64,000 nt of DNA from Apiosordaria backusii (lineage: Eukaryota > Ascomycota > Sordariomycetes > Sordariales > Lasiosphaeriaceae): NCBI GenBank assembly GCA_030549205.1, contig JAUKTV010000014.1, positions 1,110,577-1,174,576 of the forward strand, in the 5' to 3' direction. Below the pieces are notes generated by a model. The model made no database searches. It was not told where the DNA came from and worked only from the letters and a program-made list of their open reading frames with translations. A program made the translations under genes and the position numbers. Shown in pieces: positions 52,245 to 64,000 of the stretch. The stretch's first letter is position 1; each line of letters opens with the position of its first letter.

Positions 52245-55200
52245 AAAATACCTAACTAAGTTATAAGCTTATAAACTTAAGCTTAAAGCCTTTTACAAAT
52301 AACAGCTCTAGCCACTGTAAACTGCACTATAAGTAGGCTATAAAATCACTGATTTTAAAAAGCCTATCTATTAAGGTAAGGTTATAAGGCAAATACTAAG
52401 CTTACCTTACCTTATTAGGTTTTCCAAGGGCCTATAAGGTTTAAATTTATGCCCGCTATTAAATTTATTACACCGTAAGGTATATAAAAATTAAGCCTAA
52501 TAAGGCACTAAAGGCCTGTAAACTATAAACTTATAAAAGCTAAAAATAGCCTCCTACTTTAACTATAGCCAGGTAGGTAATTCTATAAATCCTAAAGGCA
52601 GATAAAAAAGTAAGAAAGTAAAGTAACCTTTTTAACTACTACTACTATTAGTAATTACAGTATTTTACTATATAAAATAGCCTATTCTTTAAAGCTCTTA
52701 AGTACTATAAACTTAACCCTCTTACTATATAAAGCAAACTATAGCTAAAGCCCTAGTTAAAAACGGTATTAAGCTAAGGTCTTAAAGCCCTATAGGACAC
52801 TCTAGCGGCAAGTATACCAAGCCCCCTATAGATTTAAAAATATAAAATATAGGGCCTAGATAGGAGTCTTTTAGGAGGGAAGAATCAGTAAATTCTTACC
52901 GTATATAGGCCTTTACTATTCAATTAAGAAAGCAAAAGGCCTAGATTCAACAGTTACAAAGTGCTATAACTAAAGTAGTAAAGCAAATCAAACTCCTAAT
53001 AGTAGCTTAGAGCGCTTTAAATAAGCCTAAGGCCACTATAACTACTCTTCCAATAGTAGCTAAAGCTATATACTAAAAAGCTACAGCAGCCTACTAACTA
53101 AGGCTTAAGGCTAATAGTAGTTTTACTAAAGTCCTTTATACTACTATTACTATTAAGATAATTAAAAAGGTCTATAAATTCCCTACTAACCAAAGGCTTA
53201 TAGGCCTTAAGAATTTCGATCTATAAAAACAGGGCCTAAATATTATACTATATACTATCGATATAGCTACTTTTATAGAAAACCCTACTATAATAGCCTA
53301 CTAAAGTAATATTAAATAGGCCTTACTATTAATATTACTTTAAAATAGTATAGCCTTAGGCCCCTAGGCTTCTATTTTATAGTAAATAAGCCCTATTAAA
53401 GCCTATAAACTACTTATTTAAAGGTATTCCTATAGTGCTAAATTATAGTAAAGGAACCTTTATAGGAAATACCACTTCCTAAACTTCTACCAATTTACAG
53501 GCTCTTTAATAGACTTTAATATTAAATTCTTTAATACAGTTAGCTAGTTTATACTAGCCGGTATTAACCTCCAGGCTGTAAATTAAATAAATCAATACCT
53601 ATAGGCTATAGAAAAGAGCTTCTTACAATAAGCTAAAAGACAATAAAGTACTATATAGACTATTAAAGCGCTAGGCTAAAATATAAGTACTATTAACCTA
53701 AACTTCCTAATAATAGATCTATTAAAAGAATAGTATATTCTAGCCTTTATTACCGTTAAAGGCATAGCCTATAGAAGTGGAAAAGGCCCTTATAAAGGCG
53801 CTAAAAAGAAGGTCTTTTTAAGTAAAAAGCTTAAAAGTAATGGTAATAGTAGCCCTAATAGCCTAAATAGCTCTCTTTAAAAGAAAAAAAAGAAAAGCTT
53901 TAAAAGGCCTAAAGGCCCTAAAGAAAGGCCTAAGGCTAAAGATTCGTTTGTCTATATAGTAAGTTCCTATAACCTAGCTTTAAAGGTCTTTAAAGACTTT
54001 AATAATAACGATAGTAATAAAGGTACTTATATAGTACCTATAAAGCCTGCTAAAGGCACTAAAAGCATTAAAAGCAAGGCCCTAGTAGTACTCTTTTTAA
54101 AGAATACCCTTCTATACAATACTAAGTCTATTGACTATATTATCAATAATTAAAAATAGTTTACTAACTACAAACTTAATAATAGCTTACTAAGGATAAT
54201 TTATATAGAAAGAGGTCCCTTAATACTTAAAGGCTCTAGAACTGCTATATTTACAGTACTTTTATAGAAAAAACTCCCTAAATATACTAAGCTTAAGTTT
54301 AAAAATGCTCTATATATTCTTCAATTTAACATTAACCTTTTTAATAGTATACTATACTATAAGGTTAGTAATTAGGTTAAAAAGAAAATACTATATAGGC
54401 CTAATAAGGCCCCGATAGCAATATTCGATTTTAAAGCTTTAGACTTTTTCTTAAAATTATAGAAGGTAAAAAGGCCTATCATTTACTATAACTTAAGTTT
54501 TAACGTTACTAATTGGAAGTAAAAATTAATAGTTAAACTTCTTAATAGGCCCTTATCTTAAAAGGATAGCTATTTAAGAGTCGATTTAAACCCTTAAAGG
54601 CCTAATAATAGGCCTATAAAGCCAAATAGCGATAGTACTATTAGCTCTAATTCGGATGCCTAAAAGGTAAAGCCCTATAGGCTGGTCTGAGTCTAGCCGT
54701 AAAGAAGGCCGTAACTAGGGCAGACCTAAAGAAATAAAACTCTATTAGCCTATAGAAGGCCCTAATAGCTTAAGTAACCCCAGCTCTAGAAGATCTAGTT
54801 AAGGCAGACCTACTAAAGAGCTCTATTAGCCTATAGAAGGCCCTAATAGCTTAAATAACCCCGGCCTACTTAATTAAAAAAAGGCTTAAAGGGGCTATAT
54901 ACCTAGGAAGGCTATTAAAAATATCTCCAACACTGCTATAGACTACTATAGTAAATTACTTTAAGTAGTATTAAAATAGTATATTAGGCTAGGTTATATA
55001 GGCCTAACATTGCTAAAAAAGACCAGTAAAATTACTATTGGACTTTCAAACCTAGATTAAATAAAAAAAGTAGATTTTTAATACTTAGCCTATAACAAAG
55101 CTAAAGTAATAAAAAGGCTTCAATTTTCTACTATTCCGGACCTTCCCAAAGTCTTAAGTTCCATTAAAGGCAATACTTTTAAAATCAAACCTATACCCTA

Positions 55201-58150
55201 TAACAAGCTTCCTATAGTATTAATTTTAATAGACCGAAAATCCCGATTTAAGTAGGCTTTTTACTTACTAAACGCTAAAGGACCAACTATACTAAACGCT
55301 ATTAAAGGCTTTTTTAAAGGCCTAAAGAATCGCTATAACCGGTACCCTATTTATTTCTACTATAACGGTAAGAAAGAAATTAACTATAAATTATAGGCCT
55401 AATTTTCTACTAAAGACGTTAAATTTTCTACTTCTAAGCCCTATATCTATAAGTAAAATAGCCTAATTAAACGCTCTATTAAAGTATTTTTAAACCAGTT
55501 ATAGGCTATAATAGTATTATTATAGCTCCCTCAGTACCTATAGTACTATATAGCGCCTATAGTACTTGAATTAGTTAACTATATAGTAGTTAGTAATAGA
55601 GACTTAACTCCCTATTAAATGTTCTATAATAAATTAAAGCCTTTCCTTTCCTACAAACCAAACTTAAGCCAGTTTAAGGCTATAAGCTCCTCTATAAAAC
55701 TCCTTATTTCTGTTAAAAAAAGGTTTAAAGCTTTAAAACTATAAGCCTATATAAAGCTTAGTAAACTACTGGCTATCTTTAAAAGTAAGACCTACCAAAT
55801 ATAAATACTAACTAAAAAGGCAGTAGTAAAATCTTCCTTTATTAATATAGTAAATAAGCCTACTATAATTTAAAGTATTACTGCTATTTTAAAAGGGGAT
55901 TTAAACTAAGAGAAGGTAGAGCTACTATAATTAATAAATAAAAATAGCAACTTACGCTTTAAATACAACTTAGTCGGTTAACTAAGTTTAGAAATTGACT
56001 AAAAGGCTAATACTAAAAAATTCTCTAGTAGTAAGTCAATTAGTAGGCTTACTATTTAAAAGGCTATAATCGATAGCAGCTTAAAGTCTTTTAATAAGCC
56101 TATTATAAGCTTTAAGGTCGGCTTAAAACCCCCTACTAAAGACTATTTACTAATAGAAGTAAAAGAACTATACTTAAGTATAGGTAAAGATATTAAAATA
56201 GATATTAGCTAATTTATTAAATCAATATTAATTAAAGCTAAGGCCTATTACTATAAGGTCTTTAAGGGTCTTTCCAGCACTAGTTTATTACCTTAAATAC
56301 TAAAATAAGTATTAAAGAACCTTAAAAAATCCTACTGACTAAAGGCTATATATAGTAAATTCAAGTAAATAGTTAATTAAAGAACTTTTAAGTTCCGTCC
56401 TTAAAGCACTTTCCTTAAAGACTGTACGCTATTAACTAGTAAATTAATACTATATAAGAAAACTAATAAAGAAAATAGGCTTTTAAAGTTTAAGGCTAGG
56501 CTAATTATTAGAGGATTTTTATAAAAAGAAGGCCTAGATTTTAAAAAGACCTTCGCCTTTACTACTATACTACTTACTTAATATATACTGCTAACTATAG
56601 CGGCTTTATTAAATTAGAAAATAGAGTAGATCGATTTTATAGGGGTATTTCTTAATAGCCACTTAAAAGAAGAGAATTATATAGTAATACTTAAAGGCTT
56701 TTATAAATTCTATTAAAAAGCAGACTTAGCTATTAAAGCCAAGCTATATAGGTAAGGCTTTAAGCTTAAAACTAGCTAAATAATTTGCCTTTTTAAAGCC
56801 CTATATAGCCTAAAGTAAAGCCCTAGACTTTAGTAAACTAAACTTATTAAGCTATTAAAAAAAGAAGGTTTTATAGCGCTAATTTCTAACTTTACTATCT
56901 TCTATAATCTTAAAGTTAGGATTTTTATAGTAACCTACGTTAATAATTGTTTAATTATAGGCTTTAATAAAGCCTATATTTAATAGTTTAAAAAGAACTT
57001 AAATAAAGTCTATCTAATAGAAAATAGAGGGCCGGCTTCCTTCTTTTTAAAGGTTTAAATAATAAGGGATAAACGTCGCTCTTTTCTATAGTTTAACTAA
57101 GCTTAGTATATATAGAAAGTAATTAAGACCTTTAGCTTTAAAAATAGCTATAAAATACTAGTTCTTTTATAGTTTGAAATAGTAGCCTAATATAAAGATC
57201 CTAAATTAAAAGAAAGCTCTATAAGCAAGTTAAATCATATACTATTCTAGTATATAGTAGGCACTGTAATATATTTAATAACCTAAATAAAGCCTAATAT
57301 TGCTTTTATAATATAATAGCTTTTAAAAAGTATACAATAGCCTATTATAATAAACTTAAACACTATTAAAAACCTTCTAAAGTATCTAAACGGTATAGAA
57401 AATTTAATAATTATCTATAGCTATACTACTAGACCTATTAAAAAAGAAGGTACTATAGTACCTATAGGCTTTATAAATTCAGACTTTATAGAAGACTTAA
57501 AGGACTTAAAATCTACTTATAGCTTTATATTTAAAGTAGCTAGAAGCTTTATAAACTAGAAATTAAAGAAGGCCAATACTATAAGCCTCTTTACTTTAAA
57601 GGCTAAAACCAATATACTTACTAAGGCTATTTATAAGGCTCTATAGATTAAAGGGATTTATAAGAAGCTAAGGCATACTTTAATAGGCTCTACCCCTTTA
57701 TAGAGTGACAATATTAGCTCTATAACTACTGCCTATAACCTAGCCTTTTACAATTGTATTAAGTATATATTGTTAAAATACTACTAGATTAAAAAGTAAG
57801 TTAAAGCATTATAGGTTATTATTAATTATTTAAATATTAAATAAATACCGGCTAATAGGCTGATTAAACTACTGACTAGTTAAAAATTCAAAACCTTTAT
57901 AGGTCTTTTAGGCTTAAGGAATAGGCCTATAGAGGAAAAGTTAATAGAGAAATAGATTAGAAAACTACCCTCTTTATATTTAATTTTCCTTTATAATTTA
58001 GCTTATAAAAGTAGTTACTTAACATTTAAATATATAAGCTTCAATGCCTTATATACTTTGTATTTTAGTTTTTTAATTAGCTAGTTAGTTTATTAGTTTT
58101 AACTTACTATAGTAGGCCTTAGATTTAAATCTAAGCCTACCACTTACTAT
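52245..58150 (+). mobile_element. Ty1/copia retrotransposon internal region (decayed)
   Basis: Coding relics with many stops appear in copia order. The integrase core is at about 55228-55620 (reads like a D-R-K-S-R-F start, then a YNG/glutamate block and an NSLIKRS-type motif). Reverse transcriptase is at about 56430-57000 (KARLIIRGF; IDFIGVFLNSHLKEENY). RNase H lies at about 57690-57890 (SDNISSITTAYNLAFYN, then ANRLIKLL). A Lys/Ser-rich segment at about 53820-53960 probably marks the gag-protease region. Integrase before reverse transcriptase distinguishes copia from gypsy. No intact protein remains. Confidence 0.8.
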
Positions 58151-58152
58151 AA

Positions 58153-58164
58153 GCAAAAAAGGGA
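58153..58164 (+). other. polypurine tract of the copia element
   Basis: GCAAAAAAGGGA lies directly before the 3' LTR, the expected place for the plus-strand primer of an LTR retrotransposon. Confidence 0.6.
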
Positions 58165-58488
58165 TATTAAACTAAATCCCTATAAGGCCTAAGTTTATAG
58201 TAAGTAGCTACTATTATACTATATAGTAAAAGCTTAAATTAAAAAGCCTATCCGTTAGCTATCCAGTACTTATCTAGTACCTTACTTTACTGTAGGGCTA
58301 TTTAAAGGCCTGCATTCTACTAATTAGTAGGCCAAATTGCTTATAATTTTATATTTAAGCTATTAAGGCCTACTACTATAGGCAGTATAAATGGCCTGAC
58401 CCTAACTCTATATTAACCTACACTTTAAATTGGAGGTATTCGGTTTTATAGCCCTTTTATATAGCTATAAGTCGATTTTTAAAAAGCT
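58165..58488 (+). repeat. 3' LTR of the copia element, truncated by a Helitron
   Basis: It aligns without gaps to the first 324 bases of the 831-bp 5' LTR and then stops abruptly. It is heavily C-to-T / G-to-A mutated relative to 51397-51720; for example 51428-51446 and 58196-58214 differ at 4 of 19 positions, all in the RIP direction. The missing 507 bases would be expected on the far side of the Helitron, beyond this window. Confidence 0.8.
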
Positions 58489-58579
58489 AAAATTGCTAGC
58501 GTCGCTTCGTTCGTCAGTCGCGTGGCCCTTCGCTGCGCTACGGGACGCTTCCTTCCTCACTCTCGCTCCTGGCAATTTT
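58489..58579. repeat. inverted repeat at the Helitron end
   Basis: AAAATTGCTAG at 58489-58499 and CTGGCAATTTT at 58569-58579 are inverted repeats with one mismatch, enclosing 69 GC-rich bases. Read on the minus strand this is the 3' end of the Helitron, where a CTAG and a hairpin are expected. The exact terminus is uncertain: CTAG at 58496-58499 is followed by CAATTTT instead of directly by the LTR. Confidence 0.55.
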
Positions 58580-58744
58580 GACACGGGCACGAATTTCATG
58601 TGCGTATGTGGAGAGCAAACTCAATTGGGGTCAAGTGGGGAGTAAACGAAGCGACAATAACCTGTCCGGAGGCCAACAATCCCGTGTTCTGCTGAAGACT
58701 GTTTATTACAACTACAGCTAAACCTACACAACTAAATCTTCTCT
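58580..58744. other. Helitron 3' untranslated segment
   Basis: Non-coding sequence between the terminal repeat and the helicase stop codon; nothing further recognised. Confidence 0.4.
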
Positions 58745-61700
58745 CTACACAGTAAAGCCATCGCTTGTATCGCTCGAGTCATCCTCCTCTTCCATGTCAG
58801 AGCTATCGGAGCTCATATACCCGCCTATGTTACTCGACCCAACCTCCTCTTCCTGTGGACCCAACCGCTGCAGCCTCCTTGTCTCGTAATCAGCTATCTT
58901 CAGTTGCATGCTCCGTATCGGATCTTCGCAATATATCCTACTCCGATCAAACGGCGACTCAAACATCAGGCCATCCAGTGTTTTGACCCTGGAAACAGCT
59001 ACGTAGGACAGGCCGGACGCGAACTCTGGCTCGGAGATGTCACAAACCACCTTGTCGAGAGTGATGCCCTGTGACTTGTGCACCGTGATGGCGTAGCACA
59101 CAAGCAGTGGGAACTGCTTGCGGAGGCCGGTGCCAGCCCCAAGAACAAACACGTGTTGGACCCTGAGGATTGGAACCACCGGCCTAGCCCCATCACGAAG
59201 CTCTTCCCCGCTAGGCAACAGGAACGGCGGCCCGGTGTAGTTGTCAAACGCTACCATGATAACCTGCGGTGGGTCGTTTTCTACGTTGGCTCCCTCCGCC
59301 CACGAGATGTCGTATACGGTGCCCTGCGCACCGTTCACGAGGCCAACGTTGGCCCAGAGATTCCTCGTCAGCATAACCCGGCAACCAATACAAAGAGGCA
59401 ATCGTTTGACCAGGTTGCCGGCGTCGGAGGACTTGACCCTGTCTGCGCCGGCGCCCTCGTGCGTCGCGTTCACCTGGACAACCGCCCTTCGCAGGCCCAG
59501 AAGGTGCCGATGGTTATACTCTTCAACCTGCGCCTTGACGGGAAAGATGCGGAGGGCGTTATCAAAAGCCTCCACCTCGGCCGGGGGTAGCTTGATCGCA
59601 CATCTCGAGGTGAGAAGCTCCCACGACGGAATGGACACCTTCGCCTGCCTCAGTTCCTGCAGGGCCTGCCGGAACAGAGCCTGGTCCTCACCCTGCTGGC
59701 GCTGGACCGTGGATAAGAACACCGACTTGTCGAACGAAAGGTATACGTTACGGCCGACAATCTCCATATCCCGCAAGTCACCCGCCGCAGAGTATAGCGG
59801 CTTGCTCATGACAGGGGGGAGCTGGAAGAAATCGCCTATGAGGATGACGCTGAGCCCACCGAGATACTGCTCGCGGCGCTCGGGGAAGATCTCACGGAGC
59901 CGCCGATCGATCCAGGCCAGATTTTTCCGCCCCAGCATGCTCTTCTCGTCGATGATGAGGTAGTGGATCGGCCTAAACTGTCGCTGCAGGGAGCTGAGGA
60001 CCGTTGGGGTTTCCGAGAGCGGGCGGTAGTTGCCGTCCACCGGGAGCCGGAAGAGGGAATGGAGGGTCTGGCCCGTGATCTGGTTGCTGGCTACACCGGT
60101 AGGCGCCGCCCGGATGATTGGCGAGGGCTGGCCGCGCCTGGCTGCTTTGGCTTGCAGGCGAGAGGAGATCACCTTCACCATGTACGACTTGCCGGTCCCT
60201 CCGCCCCCGTCCACCTGGATCCGGAGCGGGGCTGGGTTCTGACCTCGGTTGGTTGCCCTGTAGTGTCCTAGAATGGCGTCGTACACCAGCCGCTGCTCGG
60301 TGTTAAGAGTGTCACAGGCCTCGCGCGGGAGCTGCTCGACGTTGTAATTGCCGGGAGAATCCCCCCGGAGCTCGGTCCAATAGGTTCCGTCGTTAAACAG
60401 CTCGTGGGAATAAAGGCCGATGTGGCGGGTCCAGTCGTAGTTTACGTCGATGTCGCGGCGGCCGAGTAAATCTGCCTCCTCCTGGGGAAGCTCGAGGTCA
60501 GGTACCATACGTGCCATCTCGTGCCAATCCTCAAGGGTGATATCAACCACATCACCGCCAGGCTCAAACAGCTCCTCGTCAGGCTCGGGTTCCTCCTCGT
60601 CCTCGACGCCATAATGGTCGTCGGGGTGGTCGTGATGAATGGCGCAGTGCCTGTAGGCGACCTCGTAGGTTTCAAACAGCAGGTTGTCGGCTCGTAAAAG
60701 ATCCGTGGGTTGGCGGTGAGGATGGTTAAGCAGGAGCTTAATACGGCAGAAATTAGGCCACTGCTGGTGCGAGCGAACAGGCTTGTATCTGGGGTAGTAG
60801 TACAAAACCCTGGGCCGCGCAGGAGGTTGCCACACAGCCCATCTCGAAGGATCGCGGGCCTTGAAGTTCCAGTTCTCAAGGAAGTCAAAGTACGTCACCT
60901 CCTCCATGTGTGCCGGCCGGTTGAGGTATTTGTCGTAGACATTCGAGGATTCCTCGACTTCGCCGTCAGCAGTGATGTCGATGGGCCGGGCGTGTCGCTC
61001 GCGGGGCCGGCAGTCCACGCTCTGCACCACCCGGCTGTCGTCCTGGAGAGGAAGGCCCAGCAGGATGTGGCAGATCTCCTGCGCGGAGTAGTCCCTCTCA
61101 CCCACCAGCTTGTTCATCAGCTTGGATACGAACGAAAGCATGGGGTTGCGGTCGGAAACGTAAGGCATTATGCCGCGGGCGATCTGCGCGTACGTGTTGG
61201 TCTGGGCCTCCGACTTGCTGCAGTACTTTGCAGCGTAGTTGATCACAGCCTGTACGCCGGTGCAGGGCGAGCAGTCAGTGTTGGCGAGCCAGCAGAGCGA
61301 GATCATCGGGTTGTACTGGTTCATGTGGGTGTCGTTTCTCTCGGCCTCGAAATGCCACCATTTCGTACCTGCTCTCCTAACAACACCCGCAGCTGGCCGC
61401 TCGGGGCGGGGAAAGAGGAACCGGCATGTTGGCTGCGGCGGGGGTTGCTCTGGCTCACCGGCCTCACCGGCTTCTGCTCGGGCTGCCGACTGTCTGGCCC
61501 GCTCCGCATCTCTCTTGGTTAGGCGGAGGCAGTATGTAGTGGAACAATGGTGCCGCTGGCATCGGTTTACAATACGGTTGAGCCACTCCCAGGTAATCTC
61601 GGTCTCGAGAGGGTCTACGGACAGGGGATTGCCCTCGTCCGCGCCCTGGTCCCGCTGTGGGTTCAGGGCTGTGATATGGTAACCCCAGACCGTCGCAAAG

Positions 61701-63752
61701 TTGTCTCGTGTATCTTTCGTCGACATGTCGGGATCCGGGCTCCCATTGAACCAATACAGCCCATGGGCGTGGCTGCTGCCGCGGCCTTGCCACTCGTAAC
61801 GGTACCAATAATCTTCCAGGTTGAACTTCTTCTCGAGCACAATCTTCCGGAACAGCTTGTTGCGAGAGTGGAAGTGCCAGGCTGCGATATGCGGGTTCTC
61901 ACGCAGCAACTGACGTGACTTAGCCATACGCGCACGCTCGTCCAGAACCTTCCATTCTTCGTACTCGGGCATGTGCCGGTATAGGCTCTGCCAATGAAGG
62001 TCGGCTGGGCTCTGGGTGATGAAGGCAGCTGGGACGCCAAGGCAGTGGGCAAACGCCTCACACTCACGCCGCCGGCGATACCAAAAGGACGGGTGCCCTT
62101 AATCACACCCGCAAAACGCGAGATACGATTTAAGATCGCTTGAGCTTCTGGCTGTTCGGGTCGGCCAAGCTCGCTGGAGGTCCTCCTTGGTAAGCGGCGT
62201 GCGATGGTGCTTACTGACATAGAACTTGCTGTTGCTGCGTGCTTGCTGACGCATTAGCGTGTTCAAGGCAATAAAGCGAAAGCTGTGGTGCCTAGCGAAC
62301 CGGCCATCCTCCCACTTTATGGCATGCTCAATATAATCCTGGTAGGATATATTGCGTTGCCTGGGCTCAACAAAATCCGCAACGCCCTGGGGAAATAAGG
62401 TGGGGCAGGCCAAAGAAAGCAGTGCGTACTTCTGGTTAAATTCATCCAAAGGCGTACGACGGATAGATGGCATGGGTAGCTGGTGTGCCGAGTGCGGGTC
62501 GGCGTGTCGTAGGGGGACCCGTTCGGTATCCTCAGCGACGGTGTTGTCGACACGGCCCTGGAGTTGATTAAGCTCAGTCTCCTGGATGAGCAGGTTGGGC
62601 ACTGCGGCTTCGTCGATAACCTCAGAATCTTCCAGCTCTGGCTCCTCGACCGGGTCAACATCAGGGCCAAAATCGGCAGGCAAACCCGAGGTCTCGTCAA
62701 CTTCATGGATGCTTAGCTGGTCGAAGACGTTGCCATCTTCGGGGAGCTGGGAAAGATTGTCGTGATTCAAAGTAAAGTCTCGGTAGCCTGGGTGGTTGAG
62801 GGAAAGAAACTTAAGCCAGGCCTCTACTGCGGCGCGGCGGACGCGGAATCGTCGGCGGAACTGCCGATCCATCCGGGCCACGTCTCGGAACCACGAGGCC
62901 GAAGGATAACGACATCGAGGTCTTTGGGTAGCAAAGGGAGCTCACTATATACCTTGCCAACGTCACGCAAGAAGTGTACAACATGCCCACGATACTTATA
63001 CTGCTGCCCACGAACCTATGTTTTGTCAGTTACCAAACCTTTGCTTCCATCCTCGTTACGTACTGTAAATACATTGACGCTGACGTGCACCGCGCAATAA
63101 ACATCTCCTCCAACGGCTCAAGCCTGGGCAGATCATTAGGTACAGGGCCAAAATCCAGCTTGTTCGCAGCCGAAAAGAAAAAAGGCTCGTCCTGACGCTT
63201 CTTATCATCCTTATCGTGGCAACGCTTGCAGATCCTATCCCCTTTGAGCTCCATGTCGAACCACCGCTCTTTGCACCGTGGGCAGTATTGCATCTGCTCG
63301 GCAGCAAGTGCCCTGTCGAATTCTGCCTTGATGGCGAGGTCTTCCGCGGTTAGAGGCGACTCCTAATCGGCCCCTGTAAACTGAGGGGGAGGCTCGTCGA
63401 ATTCGCGGGGAGCTGGTTGGGGGGAGGAGCGTCTGCGTGGTCGGCCGCGAGGAATTCGGTCAAGGCGCGGTCGTCCTCGGCGACGGCCACGAGCAGGTGT
63501 GGACGGTGAGGGTGGTGGCCGTCGCTGTGGAACTAGAGATCCCACGCGAGGCACTTCATCGTCAGCTTCCATCTCTTCCTCAGGCTCTCTCGGCTGAGCA
63601 GAGGGTGGGAGGTCGGTGGCGGGGTCCTGGATCTCTTGTTGCTGGCGAAGCAAGCCACTCATCGTCGGGGTCTGGGAAGGTTCTTCACCATGGCGACGCT
63701 CGAGGCGATGCCGTCGCTGGATGTACGAGATCTCGCTGCGAGCAGCAGCCAT
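58745..63752 (-). pseudogene. Helitron Rep-helicase, interrupted frame
   Basis: Read from 63752: an N terminus with IQRRHRLERR and an AT-hook-like RGRRRGRPRLDRIPRGRP, then an in-frame TAG (63363-63365). A zinc-finger-like CPRCKERW...ICKRCH and FFFSAANKLDFGPVP follow, then a 44-bp intron (63016-63059). The Rep domain follows (EWQGRGSSHAHGLYWF with HUH; YAAKYCSKSE with catalytic Tyr). Then a Pif1 helicase with Walker A GGGGTGKS, Walker B LIIDEKSML and GDFFQLPPV; it ends KSQGITLDKVVCDISE and an acidic tail. One-base frame changes occur near 62880-62890, 62150-62175 and 62081-62087 (a short T run). The 1075-codon C-terminal part from 61972 is intact. Either a recent pseudogene or sequence errors. 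Confidence 0.8.
63016..63059 (-). other. intron in the Helitron Rep-helicase gene
   Basis: On the minus strand GTAACG...CTGACAAAACATAG joins MYLQY to VRGQQYKYRGH in phase, restoring the usual N-terminal domain order. 44 bp with a CTGAC branch site. Confidence 0.6.
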
Positions 63753-64000
63753 TTCGGGAGTATCCGTACTGACACGGCCGCCTTCGCGGTATCGCTGGGC
63801 AAGGACCGTATGGGTGAGATTCTGGCGAGGCGCAACCGCTGGATCTTGTCCGCCGGCTATCGCAGCTGCTCTGGAAATGCGTGCAGCCGACGCGGTTACC
63901 TAGGAATAAGGTTAGTAAAGCAACGGAGGAAGATAGAACTGATAGACTCGCCTGTTGCCTCGTGCGATTACGGCAATCCGAGCAATTGACGACGATCCTC
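63753..64000. other. Helitron upstream region
   Basis: Sequence 5' of the Rep-helicase start, cut by the window end. Plus-strand frames here are antisense or spurious. No TC terminus is seen. Confidence 0.35.

Larger units (their letters stand above)
44500..58488. repeat. RIP-degraded AT-rich transposon block
   Basis: About 14 kb of AT-rich DNA dense in TpA, with no intact gene. Copies of the same repeat inside the block differ almost only by C-to-T and G-to-A, the signature of RIP. Identified parts are annotated separately. For 46197-51396 I found only fragments without a confident identity. Such blocks are usually heterochromatic in filamentous ascomycetes. Confidence 0.85.
58489..64000 (-). 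mobile_element. Helitron transposon, 5' end beyond the window
   Basis: A GC-rich, un-RIPed insertion in the decayed copia LTR, carrying a Rep-helicase reading frame on the minus strand. Its 3' end is at 58489; the 5' TC end must lie past 64000. Rolling-circle transposons of this class cut with an HUH Rep domain and unwind with a Pif1-type helicase, both seen here. Confidence 0.8.

Noticed and set aside
60710..61682. Plus-strand frames of 147-270 codons at the right end
   Set aside because: They run antisense to the Helitron Rep-helicase, whose minus-strand frame carries clear HUH and helicase motifs.
1..64000. CRISPR arrays, bacterial operons or riboswitches
   Set aside because: Spliceosomal introns and fungal families rule out a prokaryotic source, and no regular repeat-spacer structure is seen.

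Overview
The window looks like a chromosome segment of a filamentous ascomycete, most likely a Sordariomycete. Genes have short introns (about 45-80 bp) with GT-AG ends and CTGAC/CTAAC branch sites. There is an ApsB/Mto1-type microtubule-organising protein, and one AT-rich block shows the C-to-T / G-to-A decay expected of repeat-induced point mutation (RIP). I cannot name the species.

1-44 kb is gene-bearing. Conventional genes are a Dal5-type MFS permease (931-2731), a DUF7600-type protein (5553-8001), two ketosamine/fructosamine-3-kinase-like genes (18370-19650 and 42447-43718), a cytochrome P450 (20435-22058), apsB (28312-33144) and a CDA-fold deaminase (41744-42289). The last is divergent from the second kinase-like gene.

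Two unnamed paralogous families dominate the rest. Family 1 (3.4-23.1 kb) has eight members: five soluble proteins of about 170-230 aa, one membrane-anchored copy and two broken copies. They share a TYxI start block, a W-x-C / GWL core, a G-x-YLG motif and a W-x-F-(V/I) end, and probably fold as an all-beta (trefoil-like) domain. Most intact members have an intron a few bases upstream of the ATG. Family 2 (33.7-40 kb) has four small proteins. Three share C-x-C-x(5-8)-C-x5-C-x9-C-x2-C at the extreme N terminus, followed directly by an intron; the fourth is more diverged. A 978-aa protein at 23.7-26.6 kb carries a coiled coil and two tandem copies of an unnamed domain containing a CCCP motif.

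44.5-58.5 kb is gene-free, AT-rich, RIP-degraded transposon DNA. It holds a Ty1/copia element with identifiable LTRs, a candidate primer-binding site, a polypurine tract and integrase, reverse transcriptase and RNase H relics in copia order. A further LTR copy lies upstream. A separate candidate solo LTR sits at 40.65-41.52 kb. At 58,488 the 3' LTR stops and base composition jumps to GC-rich. From there to the end of the window runs a Helitron (Rep-helicase on the minus strand). It shows no RIP decay, so it inserted after the LTR element had decayed, yet its reading frame carries an in-frame stop and three one-base frame changes.

The most interesting material is the two lineage-specific-looking gene families, the deaminase whose zinc-ligand His codon reads Tyr, and the Helitron-into-RIPed-LTR stratigraphy. 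Exon coordinates were worked out by hand. Models described as summing to whole codons were checked that way, but none has transcript support.
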